Assembly (NCBI GenBank): GCA_041493955.1
Contig: JBGPZW010000047.1
Location: 1 to 21,440 of the forward strand
Origin: QHYU01 sp041493955
GTDB lineage: Bacteria; Acidobacteriota; Terriglobia; Acidiferrales; UBA7541
Direction of reading: 5' to 3'
Length of the DNA stretch: 21,440 bases
In this document: piece after piece, positions 6,841 through 14,576 of the stretch
How the letters are laid out: each line of letters opens with the position of its first letter
Position numbering within the stretch: position 1 is the first letter of the stretch
The notes under the pieces: generated by a model
The model's database searches: none
What the model saw: the letters and a program-made list of their open reading frames with translations, nothing else
Told to the model about the DNA's origin: nothing
Position numbers and translations under genes: made by a program

Positions 6841-8058
6841 TCACTCGTAACGCAGGGCTTCGATGGGGTCGAGCTGCGCGGCCTTGCGCGCCGGGTAGAA
6901 ACCGAAGAAGATGCCCACAGCCGCCGAGAAGATGGCCGCGGTGATGATGGCCTTTACCGAAATCAGCGTCGGCCAGGCCAGGAAGTTGCTGATCAACGAA
7001 GACCCAATCAGCCCCACGACGATACCCACCAGCCCGCCTGACATGCTCAGGGTCACCGCCTCGACCAGGAACTGAAGCTGGACGTCGCTCTCGGTGGCGC
7101 CCACGGCCATGCGCACGCCAATCTCACGCGTGCGCTCGGTCACGGAAACCAGCATGATGTTCATGATCCCGATGCCGCCGACGATCAGCGAGACCGAGGC
7201 GATCGAGCCCAGCAGGATGGTCATCACGCGCTGGGTTTGGTCGGCGAGGTCGGCCACATCGGATTGCGTGCGCACGAAGAAATCATCGTCCTCGCCTTGG
7301 CGGATGCGGTGGCGCTCGCGCAGCAGCGCGGTGATCGGCGCCACCGCGGCTGTCGAAGCCTCACGGGATATGGCCGAGGCGTTGATGAACTGGATCCAGG
7401 TGATGCCGGAGATTTTCCTTTGCACGGTGGTGTAGGGCGCAAAGATGCGGTCGTCCTGATCATCGCCCATCACCGACTGCCCTTTCGATTCGAGCACGCC
7501 CACCACGCGGAACGGCAACTGCCCGATGCGGATCTGCATGCCTATGGGGCTCTCGTCGCCGAAGAGGATGCGTGAAACCGTGGTACCCAGCAGGCAAACG
7601 TTGGCTGCTGAATCCACCTCCTCCTGCCCGAAAATGGACCCGGCCTGCACCGGCCAGTTGCGGATGCGGAAGTAGTTCGGCGTGGTGCCCGTGATCCCCG
7701 TATTCCAGTTTTGGTTCTGATAGACCACCTGGACCCGGCCAACCACGGCGGGCGCGGCCTCTTTGATCAGTGGCACCTCGCGCACGATCGCGTTCATGTC
7801 CTCGATGTTCAGCGACTTCACCGCCCAGAATCCCATGCGCGCCCCGCCCGGTCGCCCGCTGCCCGCGGCGACGAACACCGCGTTGGTGCCCATGCTCTGG
7901 ATGCCCTGCTGCACCAAGTACTCGGCGCCCTGGCCGATGCTCACCGTGGCAATCACCGCGCCGACACCGATGATGATCCCTAGCATGGTCAACAACGACC
8001 GCATTTTATTGCGGGCCAGCGCCCGCAACGCGAGTCGCAAAGTATTCCAGAAATCCAT
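6841..8058 (-). CDS. MacB-like ABC transporter permease (MacB_PCD + FtsX)
   Basis: Inner-membrane permease of a MacAB-type mechanotransmission transporter. 405 residues, ATG at 8058 with GGAAGG about 6-10 nt upstream. TM1 about 19-42 (LTMLGIIIGVGAVIATVSIG), then a periplasmic MacB core domain to about 280 (TNAVFVAAGSGRPGG, GQEEVDSAANVCLLGTTV), then three TMs of the FtsX domain: about 285-311 (SVSLIVGGIGIMNIMLVSVT), 333-357 and 365-390. The signature TERTREIGVRMAVGA follows TM2, and the C-terminus ends ARKAAQLDPIEALRYE, as in the family. In Escherichia coli the ATPase is fused to this permease; here it is the separate gene upstream, 67 bp away. Last gene of the sigma-MacAB operon. Confidence 0.93.
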   Translation of the reverse strand: MDFWNTLRLALRALARNKMRSLLTMLGIIIGVGAVIATVSIGQGAEYLVQQGIQSMGTNAVFVAAGSGRPGGARMGFWAVKSLNIEDMNAIVREVPLIKEAAPAVVGRVQVVYQNQNWNTGITGTTPNYFRIRNWPVQAGSIFGQEEVDSAANVCLLGTTVSRILFGDESPIGMQIRIGQLPFRVVGVLESKGQSVMGDDQDDRIFAPYTTVQRKISGITWIQFINASAISREASTAAVAPITALLRERHRIRQGEDDDFFVRTQSDVADLADQTQRVMTILLGSIASVSLIVGGIGIMNIMLVSVTERTREIGVRMAVGATESDVQLQFLVEAVTLSMSGGLVGIVVGLIGSSLISNFLAWPTLISVKAIITAAIFSAAVGIFFGFYPARKAAQLDPIEALRYE

Positions 8059-8125
8059 TTCCCTTCCTTCTACTCCGTCGTCTCACTCCCCGCGCAGCGG
8101 GCCGGGCCCGCAGCCGCCCGAGCGT

Positions 8126-8947
<822 letters not shown>

Positions 8948-8995
8948 TCAGGTGTCCTGCAAGCGAGCGCTTGCTTGCCCTATCGGAATCCCGCC

Positions 8996-10576
8996 CTACA
9001 TCCTGCGCGGCAGGCCGCCGGGGCCGCCCATCGGACCGCCCGGAGGTCTCGCGCCGCCCGGCTGCTGAGCCGCCGTTGCGCTCTTGCTGCTTTGACCGAT
9101 GACCAGGTCATCGCCCGGCTTGAGCTCGCCTTCTTTCATGGCCGTGAAGGTGAAGTCGGTGACACCCAGCTTCACGCGCACCGGCTGCAGCGTACTGTTC
9201 GGCAACAGTTTCCAGGCGATGCCCCAGTCGTCCCGGGTGCTCGCGCGGGGGGACGGCTTGTCACCCGTGGCTCCCCCGGGGCCGGCCTCGGGGCCCCCGC
9301 CTCCGTTGCCTCCGCGGCTTGACGTCGTCCTGGCTCCCCGGCCGGGGGCGCCGGCACCGCTGTCACTCCCGGCCGCCGCCAGCCGCCCCGCGACGTTCCC
9401 GCGAGGCTCCTCGGGAATCTTGTACTTGGCGAAAAGAACCTTGCGCTCGTCGTCGGTGATCTCCGGCCGGAAACGCAGCGCGCCGTTGGGGATCTTGACG
9501 GCGTCGTTCTCCCAGGCCACCGGGATGGTGACGTAGGCGGTCATGCCCGGGAACAGCTTCTGCTCGGGATTATCAAACGCGATGATCGTGTCGTACGTTA
9601 CCACGTTCTGAATCGTGGTGGCGTTCATGCGCACCTGGCTGACCATGCCGTGAAAGGTCTCGCGCGGGAAGGAGTCTACGCGGAAGGTGGCCGTGGCACC
9701 GACCTTGATCTTGCCCACGTCGGCCTCATCGGTTTTGGCATAGACCAGCATCTTGGTGAGGTCCTGCGCGATCACGAACAGGGTGGGCGCTTGCAGGCTG
9801 GCGGCCACGGTTTGCCCCACGTCCACGTTGCGCGCCGTCACCGTGCCTTCAATCGGGGCGATGATCGTGGTGTGCTCCAGGTTGACGCGGGCCAGCTCCG
9901 CCGACGCGCGCCGCTGGGACACTTGCGCCTTGGCCTGTTCGAGCTGCGCCGCGGTGGACTTCAGCACCGCCTGGGCCTGCTCGACTTGCGCCTCAGCCAC
10001 GTGGATGCTGGCCAGCGCGCCATCGTAGTTCGCTTGCGCCGTGTCCCGCTGCGCCGCCGAGACGATCCCCTGCGTGAACAAGTCCTTCGTACGCTGCAAT
10101 TGGAGTTGCGCGTCGTTCAACTGCGCCTGCGCCTTGGCCACGCTGGCCTTGGCCGCGAGCACGTTGGCGCGCTGCGTCTCGATCTGTGCCTGCAGGCCTA
10201 TAACATTAGCCTTGGCGTTTTCCATGTCCGCTTCGGCCTGTTGCATCTGGGCGCGGAAGATGGCCGGATCAATCTGCGCGATCACCTGGCCCTTGGTGAC
10301 GTGCGAGTTGAAGTCAGCGGACAGCTTGGCGATGTTGCCGGAGACCTGTGAGCCCACCTGCACGGTGGTCACCGCGTTGATCGTGCCGGTGGCCTGCACC
10401 ACCTGGGCGATATCGCCCTTCTCCACCTTGGCCGTGTAGTACTGCGTGCTGGGCCGCGCCCCGTACTGCCAGTAGCCGGCCAGCAACGCGAGCGCCACCG
10501 GCGGCGCCACCAGCATCGCCCGGTGCAGCATGGAGCGCTGCCAGTGATTCTTCAACCAGTCTGTCACTCGGCTCAT
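8996..10576 (-). CDS. MacA-like periplasmic adaptor (membrane fusion) protein
   Basis: Connects the MacB-type permease to an outer-membrane channel. 526 residues from ATG 10576, chosen because GGGAGAAG lies about 7 nt upstream; an in-frame TTG at 10603 would add nine residues. One membrane anchor about 19-37 (MLVAPPVALALLAGYWQYG). Then the HlyD-type barrel-sandwich half (QATGTINAVTTVQVGSQVSG), a long coiled-coil hairpin about 105-235 rich in Ala/Gln (LNDAQLQLQRTKDLF), the second half (TIIAPIEGTVTARNVDVGQT), the beta-barrel (ADVGKIKVGATATFRV) and the membrane-proximal domain (FPGMTAYVTIPV). A Gly/Ser/Arg-rich low-complexity insert (about 405-455) and a Gly/Pro-rich C-terminal tail make it longer than Escherichia coli MacA (371 residues). 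It lies between the Spy-like gene and the ATPase gene. Confidence 0.92.
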   Translation of the reverse strand: MSRVTDWLKNHWQRSMLHRAMLVAPPVALALLAGYWQYGARPSTQYYTAKVEKGDIAQVVQATGTINAVTTVQVGSQVSGNIAKLSADFNSHVTKGQVIAQIDPAIFRAQMQQAEADMENAKANVIGLQAQIETQRANVLAAKASVAKAQAQLNDAQLQLQRTKDLFTQGIVSAAQRDTAQANYDGALASIHVAEAQVEQAQAVLKSTAAQLEQAKAQVSQRRASAELARVNLEHTTIIAPIEGTVTARNVDVGQTVAASLQAPTLFVIAQDLTKMLVYAKTDEADVGKIKVGATATFRVDSFPRETFHGMVSQVRMNATTIQNVVTYDTIIAFDNPEQKLFPGMTAYVTIPVAWENDAVKIPNGALRFRPEITDDERKVLFAKYKIPEEPRGNVAGRLAAAGSDSGAGAPGRGARTTSSRGGNGGGGPEAGPGGATGDKPSPRASTRDDWGIAWKLLPNSTLQPVRVKLGVTDFTFTAMKEGELKPGDDLVIGQSSKSATAAQQPGGARPPGGPMGGPGGLPRRM

Positions 10577-10622
10577 CCCAATCTTCTCCCGTGGGACCAG
10601 CAAGTGGCGGCGGGGCGAGGCC

Positions 10623-11024
10623 TCAGTGCTGGTCCCGCTTCTTGTGCTCCGCGTCCATTCGGCGCAGGAACTCCTCGAACTTGGGTTTCTGTTCCGGGGT
10701 CAGCAAGGCGCGGATTTGGTCGCGGCCCTGCTGACGCACCTGCTCGGTCTGCGGGCTGATCTGCTTGTGGATCTCCGCATACTTGCTCTGCATCTCGGCG
10801 AGAATGGCGTCAAGTTGCTTCTGCTGATCGGCGGTGAGGTTGACCTCGCGGGTGAGGTGTTCCACCATATGCGCGCGCCGGTCATTCCGGCCGTGCCCTT
10901 CGGGTCGCGCGCCCCAGACGCGTCCGGTCGCCAGATACGTGCCCAGCGACCCGAGCGCGATCCCAAGCAAAAACACCGCCAGCACCAGCGCATAGGCCTT
11001 GCGGCTGATTCGCTCAGCGTCCAT
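10623..11024 (-). CDS. Membrane-anchored Spy/CpxP-like periplasmic protein (LTxxQ-type)
   Basis: 133 residues from ATG 11024 (GGGGGAG about 7 nt upstream); an in-frame upstream start at 11057 would overlap the anti-sigma gene further and lacks support. One membrane helix about 10-32 (YALVLAVFLLGIALGSLGTY) is followed by a helical periplasmic part with LTADQQKQLDAILAEMQSKY and ALLTPEQKPKFEEFL, the two LTxxQ-type motifs of the Spy/CpxP/heavy-metal-sensor (CnrX/ZraP-like) superfamily. These proteins chaperone or sense misfolded envelope proteins or metals. The C-terminus is highly charged (RMDAEHKKRDQH), perhaps metal-binding through its histidines. It overlaps the end of the anti-sigma gene by 11 bp, so the two are translationally coupled. 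Its role as a stress sensor of this operon is inference. Confidence 0.75.
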   Translation of the reverse strand: MDAERISRKAYALVLAVFLLGIALGSLGTYLATGRVWGARPEGHGRNDRRAHMVEHLTREVNLTADQQKQLDAILAEMQSKYAEIHKQISPQTEQVRQQGRDQIRALLTPEQKPKFEEFLRRMDAEHKKRDQH

Positions 11025-11502
11025 TGCCGTTCTCCCCCAGCGTTCCCAGAATCTCATCCTGGCTGGGCGGCTGCCCGCCCAACTCCGGGAAGCCTTCGCT
11101 CACTTCGGTTTGGGTGAAATCTTGTACGCGCTGGCGAACCGGGCCACCTTCATACACGTAAAGCCCCAGCACCAGCAGCACCAGCGCCGCGGTCAGCGCC
11201 AGACGCGAAGCCAGCACTTCGAACGGGCGCCAGAATTGCAGCCTCCGGCCTTCCTCTTCGCGGATGGCGGCCAGCACGCGGGTCGCAAACGCGCCGTCAG
11301 GCTCGCAGGCAGGTTCCAGGCGCTGCTGGAGCAGTTCTCGGCCCAGCCGCGAGGTTTCCAGCGCCTCCTGGCAGGCCGGGCAGCGCTCCAGATGTGCCGC
11401 CAGCTCCTCATCCGCCGCGCGGTCTTCGGTGCTGTCGAGGAGATTCGCCAGTCTCGCTTCGTACGGCTTGCAAGCGATGCGATCCCTATCACGGTCGAAC
11501 AC
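11014..11502 (-). CDS. Zinc-finger anti-sigma factor (RsrA/ZAS type, membrane-anchored)
   Basis: Binds and holds the ECF sigma factor encoded just upstream. GTG start at 11502, 162 residues. The N-terminal domain has the zinc-binding anti-sigma signature Cys11 ... His37-x3-Cys41-x2-Cys44 (HLERCPAC), as in zf-HC2/RsrA-type ZAS domains. A single membrane helix at about 100-117 (LALTAALVLLVLGLYVYEGG) separates it from a short C-terminal periplasmic tail of about 45 residues. Stress signals from outside would be passed across the membrane to release the sigma factor. It follows the sigma gene by 48 bp and its stop overlaps the start of the Spy-like gene by 11 bp. Confidence 0.9.
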   Translation of the reverse strand: MFDRDRDRIACKPYEARLANLLDSTEDRAADEELAAHLERCPACQEALETSRLGRELLQQRLEPACEPDGAFATRVLAAIREEEGRRLQFWRPFEVLASRLALTAALVLLVLGLYVYEGGPVRQRVQDFTQTEVSEGFPELGGQPPSQDEILGTLGENGNGR

Positions 11503-11550
11503 GTTTCGCCTTCCCTTTCTCTGCCACTTTCCGGGACCGCCGCGGCCTGA

Positions 11551-12261
11551 TCACCGCGCTCGGGGTTTCGCCGCTGAAGGCCCGCGCAGGCGCTTGTGGT
11601 AGATTGCCACCAGCCGCCCGCGCGCCCGGAACAGTCTGACCTTCACCGTGTTCACGTTCAAACCCAGGACCTCGGCGATTTCCTCCACCGAGAATCCTTC
11701 AACTTCCTTCATCACCATCATCAGCCGGTCCTGCTCGCCCACCTCGGCCAGCAGCCGCTCCAGTAGGTCGCTCTGCTCGGCGAGCCGCCCGGCATCCTCC
11801 GGCGTCTTCCGCGCGCCGAGGCCGCGCTCCGGCACCGCGTCGAGCTGCCGGACCTGCTCTTCGCTCAAATCCGCCTCGTAAACCAGCCGGCGCACTTTCT
11901 TCTTGCGCAGGTAATCCCAGCATTCGTTCACCGTGATCTTGTAAAGCCAGGTGCCGAAGGCCGAGCGCAGGTCAAAGCGTTTCAGCGAAAAGTACGCTTT
12001 GACGAAAACCTGCTGTGCGATATCCTCGACATCCTCCCGCCGCCGCAGGATCCCGCCCACCACGGCAAACACGCGCTGCTGGTGTGTGCGCAACAACTCT
12101 TCGTAGGCGCTCACGTCGCCGGCCTGCGCCCGGCGCACCAGTTGCTTCTCGTCCGGCTTCTCCGTAGGCGGTGTGGCCCGCGGCCCGGTTGGGGCCTTGC
12201 CGCGACTCCCCGCCTCCAGTTTTGGGACGTGTGCCATGGGTTCCCGGTTACATCCGATCAT
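11551..12261 (-). CDS. RNA polymerase sigma factor, ECF subfamily
   Basis: Directs RNA polymerase to stress promoters. 236 residues. The sigma2 region lies at about 45-125 (DVSAYEELLRTHQQRVFAVV, REDVEDIAQQVFVKAYFSL, FGTWLYKITVNECWDYLRKK), including the -10 recognition helix. The sigma4 region is at about 165-220 (LLAEVGEQDRLMMVMKEVEG, FSVEEIAEVLGLNVNTVKVR), with the -35-binding helix-turn-helix. The N-terminal about 40 residues are a polar, Pro/Gly-rich extension. The start is unsure: ATG 12261 and ATG 12237 are in frame, neither with a strong SD. First gene of the operon that continues with its anti-sigma factor; in such pairs the sigma usually activates its own operon, but I found no clear ECF-type box upstream. 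Confidence 0.9.
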   Translation of the reverse strand: MIGCNREPMAHVPKLEAGSRGKAPTGPRATPPTEKPDEKQLVRRAQAGDVSAYEELLRTHQQRVFAVVGGILRRREDVEDIAQQVFVKAYFSLKRFDLRSAFGTWLYKITVNECWDYLRKKKVRRLVYEADLSEEQVRQLDAVPERGLGARKTPEDAGRLAEQSDLLERLLAEVGEQDRLMMVMKEVEGFSVEEIAEVLGLNVNTVKVRLFRARGRLVAIYHKRLRGPSAAKPRAR

Positions 12262-12285
12262 TCCAGAAGCGGCGTTCTTTTCCTC

Positions 12286-12314
12286 TTGCGCGGAGCACTA
12301 CCGCGTGGAATAAT
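12286..12314 (+). promoter_or_regulatory. Putative promoter of the XRE gene, predicting a leaderless mRNA
   Basis: TTGCGC (12286-12291), a 17-bp spacer and AATAAT (12309-12314). A start 7 nt after the -10 falls on the A of the ATG at 12321. There is no SD before this ATG, which agrees with a leaderless transcript. Confidence 0.5.
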
Positions 12315-12320
12315 GCCGAC

Positions 12321-12692
12321 ATGATTATCGGCGACCGTCTACGCGCTCTGCGCGAAGAAAAGAAATTTTCCCAAGGGGACATCGAGAAGCGCACCGGCTT
12401 GCTTCGCTGCTATATCTCCCGCGTCGAGAACGGCCATACCGTTCCGGCCATCGAGACACTGGAGAAAATGGCCCGGGCGCTTGAGGTCCCTCTCTATCAA
12501 CTCTTCTACGACGGTGAAGAACCGCCCGAACTGCCGCACCTACCGAAGCGCAAGACTTCGGACGACATTGCCTGGGGCAGCTCGGGCAAGGATGCCCGCT
12601 TTCTGACCAAGTTGCGCAGGCTGCTGAGTCGCGTGGAGGAAGGCGACCGGCGGCTGCTGCTCTACATGGCGCAGAAGATGGCCAACCGGTAG
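12321..12692 (+). CDS. XRE-family (SinR-like) HTH transcriptional regulator
   Basis: Small DNA-binding regulator, 123 residues from ATG 12321. The helix-turn-helix lies in about 4-62: IGDRLRALREEKKFSQGDIE, then KRTGLLRCYISRVENGHTVP, then AIETLEKMARALEVPLYQLF, the classic Cro/C1-type pattern with the SRVENGxxxP recognition helix end. The C-terminal half (about 75-123) is basic and helical (LTKLRRLLSRVEEGDRRLLL), perhaps for dimerisation. It lacks a Shine-Dalgarno; the best promoter predicts a start at the ATG itself. It is divergent from the ECF sigma gene with only 59 bp between the two start codons, so it may act on that operon. Upstream in-frame codons extend to 12171, but this would place the start inside the sigma gene and add a non-homologous tail. 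Confidence 0.88.
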   Translation: MIIGDRLRALREEKKFSQGDIEKRTGLLRCYISRVENGHTVPAIETLEKMARALEVPLYQLFYDGEEPPELPHLPKRKTSDDIAWGSSGKDARFLTKLRRLLSRVEEGDRRLLLYMAQKMANR

Positions 12693-12744
12693 TTCGCGGC
12701 GCGGCCGGATCGTCTCACGCCGCTGCCCGTCGTATCCCTCGAAC

Positions 12745-12807
12745 GGCCCGGTTGTCTCTGCAGCCGCACCGAACAGTGCGGCGGCACGGACCACCGGGCC
12801 TCTTTTA
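12745..12807. terminator. Branched hairpin terminator between xre gene and guaA
   Basis: Outer stem GGCCCGGT (12745-12752) with ACCGGGCC (12793-12800), inner hairpin GCCGCAC (12763-12769) with GTGCGGC (12776-12782) around the loop CGAACA, then TCTTTTA. In the plus direction it would terminate the XRE gene. The T-run runs into the guaA stop codon, so it also lies at the end of the convergent guaA operon. Confidence 0.7.
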
Positions 12808-14418
12808 TTCCCATTCGATCGTGCTCGGCGGCTTCGAGCTGATGTCGTACACCACGCGATTGACCCCGGCGACCTCGTTTACCACCCGCGTGGAGATCCG
12901 CTCGAGCACCTCGGCCGGCAGCCGCGCCCAGTCGGCGGTCATGGCGTCCTCGGACTCTACGACGCGCACCGCCATCGTGAAGCCGTAGCTGCGCTCGTCG
13001 CCCATCACGCCCACGCTGCGCACCGGCAGCAGCACGGCGAAAGCCTGCCAAACTTTTTCGTAAAGTCCCGCCCGGCGAATCTCCTCAACCACGATGGTAT
13101 CCGCTTCACGCAGCGTGGCCAGCCGCTCCGGCGTCACTTCGCCCACGATCCGCACGGCCAGGCCCGGCCCGGGGAACGGGTGCTTGGTCAGCATCTCCGC
13201 CGGCAGGCCCAGTTCCCTGCCGATCCGCCGGACTTCATCCTTGAAGAGGTCGCGCAGTGGTTCGATCAGCTCAAAGGGCATGTCCTCGGGCAGCCCGCCG
13301 ACGTTGTGATGCGTCTTGATGGTTGCCGAAGGCCCTTTCACTGAGACCGATTCAATCACGTCGGGATACAGTGTCCCCTGGACCAGAAACCTCGCCGGGC
13401 CGCCCGCTTCCCTCCCCGCAGCAGCCAAGCTGCGCGCCTGCTCGGCAAACACGCCGATGAACTCCGCGCCAATCCGCTTGCGCTTCTCCTCGGGATCCAC
13501 CACCCCTTTTAGACGCGCGAGAAAACCATCCGCTGCGTTCACTCCCCTCACGTTCAGTCCCAGGCGCTCGCGCAACAGCTCCAGGGTCTCGGCGAACTCG
13601 TTCTTCCGCAGCAGGCCGGTATCCACGAAAATGTTCACCAGCCGCTCGCCCACGGCGCGATGCACCAGCAAAGCCGCCACGGCCGAATCCACGCCGCCAC
13701 TCAGCGCGCAGATGGCGCGCCCCGCGCCCACGCGCTGTCGGATGGCCTCGACAGTTTCGGAGATGAACGCCGCGCCACTCCAGGTGGGTTTCGCTCCGCA
13801 GATATCAAAGATGAAATTGCGCAGAATCTCCGTGCCGCGGTCGGTGTGCCGCACCTCAGGATGGAACTGCACAGCGTAGATCTTCCGCGCGGGGTCCTCC
13901 GCGGCGGAGACGGCGTTCTGCGTGCGTCCGGTCACCCGGAAGCCCGTGGGCAGCGCCAGCACATGGTCGCCGTGGCTGTTCCAGATCTTTAGGTGTTGCG
14001 GGAAGCCGCGAAACAGCTCCGAGCCATTCAGAATGTCGAGTTGCGCGCGGCCGTATTCGCGGTGCTCGGCCCGCTGCACCTCCCCACCCAGGGTATGCGC
14101 AATCCACTGCAGGCCGTAGCAGATGCCCAGCACTGGCACGCCCAGGCCGAGCACCGCCGGGTTGCACACCGGCGCGCCGGGGTCATAGACCGAGCTCGGG
14201 CCGCCCGAGAGCACCACGCCGGCGGGCTCGAGCTTGCGGATCTCTTTGAGCGAAGTCGTGCAGGGCAGGATCGCGGAGAAGACCTGCTGCTCGCGGATGC
14301 GTCGCGCGATCAGTTGCGTGTACTGCCCGCCGAAATCGAGCACCACAATTCCGCCGCGCTCCGTCATCTTGATTGGTTCATCGCTTCCGCTCTCTAGCTC
14401 CTGCATGGTTCTCGCCAT
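12805..14418 (-). CDS. guaA: GMP synthase (glutamine-hydrolysing)
   Basis: Converts XMP, glutamine and ATP to GMP, the last step of de novo guanine nucleotide synthesis. 537 residues from ATG 14418, which has GGGAGG five bases upstream; an internal ATG at residue 18 would remove a short extension. The class I glutamine amidotransferase domain (about 22-205) has the catalytic nucleophile Cys100 in VLGICYGLQW and the His186/Glu188 pair in VQFHPEVR. The ATP pyrophosphatase domain follows, with the PP-loop SGGVDSA (240-246) and the dimerisation domain, ending in KPPSTIEWE as in all GuaA proteins. All catalytic residues are present. It is the last gene of the nfo-leuS-guaA run. Confidence 0.98.
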   Translation of the reverse strand: MARTMQELESGSDEPIKMTERGGIVVLDFGGQYTQLIARRIREQQVFSAILPCTTSLKEIRKLEPAGVVLSGGPSSVYDPGAPVCNPAVLGLGVPVLGICYGLQWIAHTLGGEVQRAEHREYGRAQLDILNGSELFRGFPQHLKIWNSHGDHVLALPTGFRVTGRTQNAVSAAEDPARKIYAVQFHPEVRHTDRGTEILRNFIFDICGAKPTWSGAAFISETVEAIRQRVGAGRAICALSGGVDSAVAALLVHRAVGERLVNIFVDTGLLRKNEFAETLELLRERLGLNVRGVNAADGFLARLKGVVDPEEKRKRIGAEFIGVFAEQARSLAAAGREAGGPARFLVQGTLYPDVIESVSVKGPSATIKTHHNVGGLPEDMPFELIEPLRDLFKDEVRRIGRELGLPAEMLTKHPFPGPGLAVRIVGEVTPERLATLREADTIVVEEIRRAGLYEKVWQAFAVLLPVRSVGVMGDERSYGFTMAVRVVESEDAMTADWARLPAEVLERISTRVVNEVAGVNRVVYDISSKPPSTIEWE

Positions 14419-14576
14419 TCAGGCCTCCCGGAAGGAAGGGGCCATCCCCCGGCAGATGATCCGCCAGGTAGAATTGCACCCAGTCCTTGATCCTGAGCAG
14501 CGCAATTTTTATCCGCCCCGTACCACCGGCGCTTGTCCCGAGCCGCGTCGAAGGATCTCGCCGGCGCCTCAGCTTC
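14419..14576 (-). other. leuS-guaA intergenic gap with repeat-like sequence
   Basis: 158 bp with no credible gene. It holds an inverted pair GAATTGC (14471-14477) and GCAATT (14502-14507), and a GC-rich stretch near 14525-14570 (CGAGCCGCGTCGAAGGAT in the plus direction) that resembles the short dispersed intergenic repeats found in many genomes. The guaA SD lies at its left end. No terminator with a T-run in the minus direction is seen, so leuS-guaA read-through is likely. Confidence 0.3.

Noticed and set aside
12262..12320. ECF-type autoregulatory promoter before the sigma gene
   Set aside because: No GGAAC/TGAAC -35 with a matching -10 was found on the minus strand in this short region, so self-activation stays unproven.
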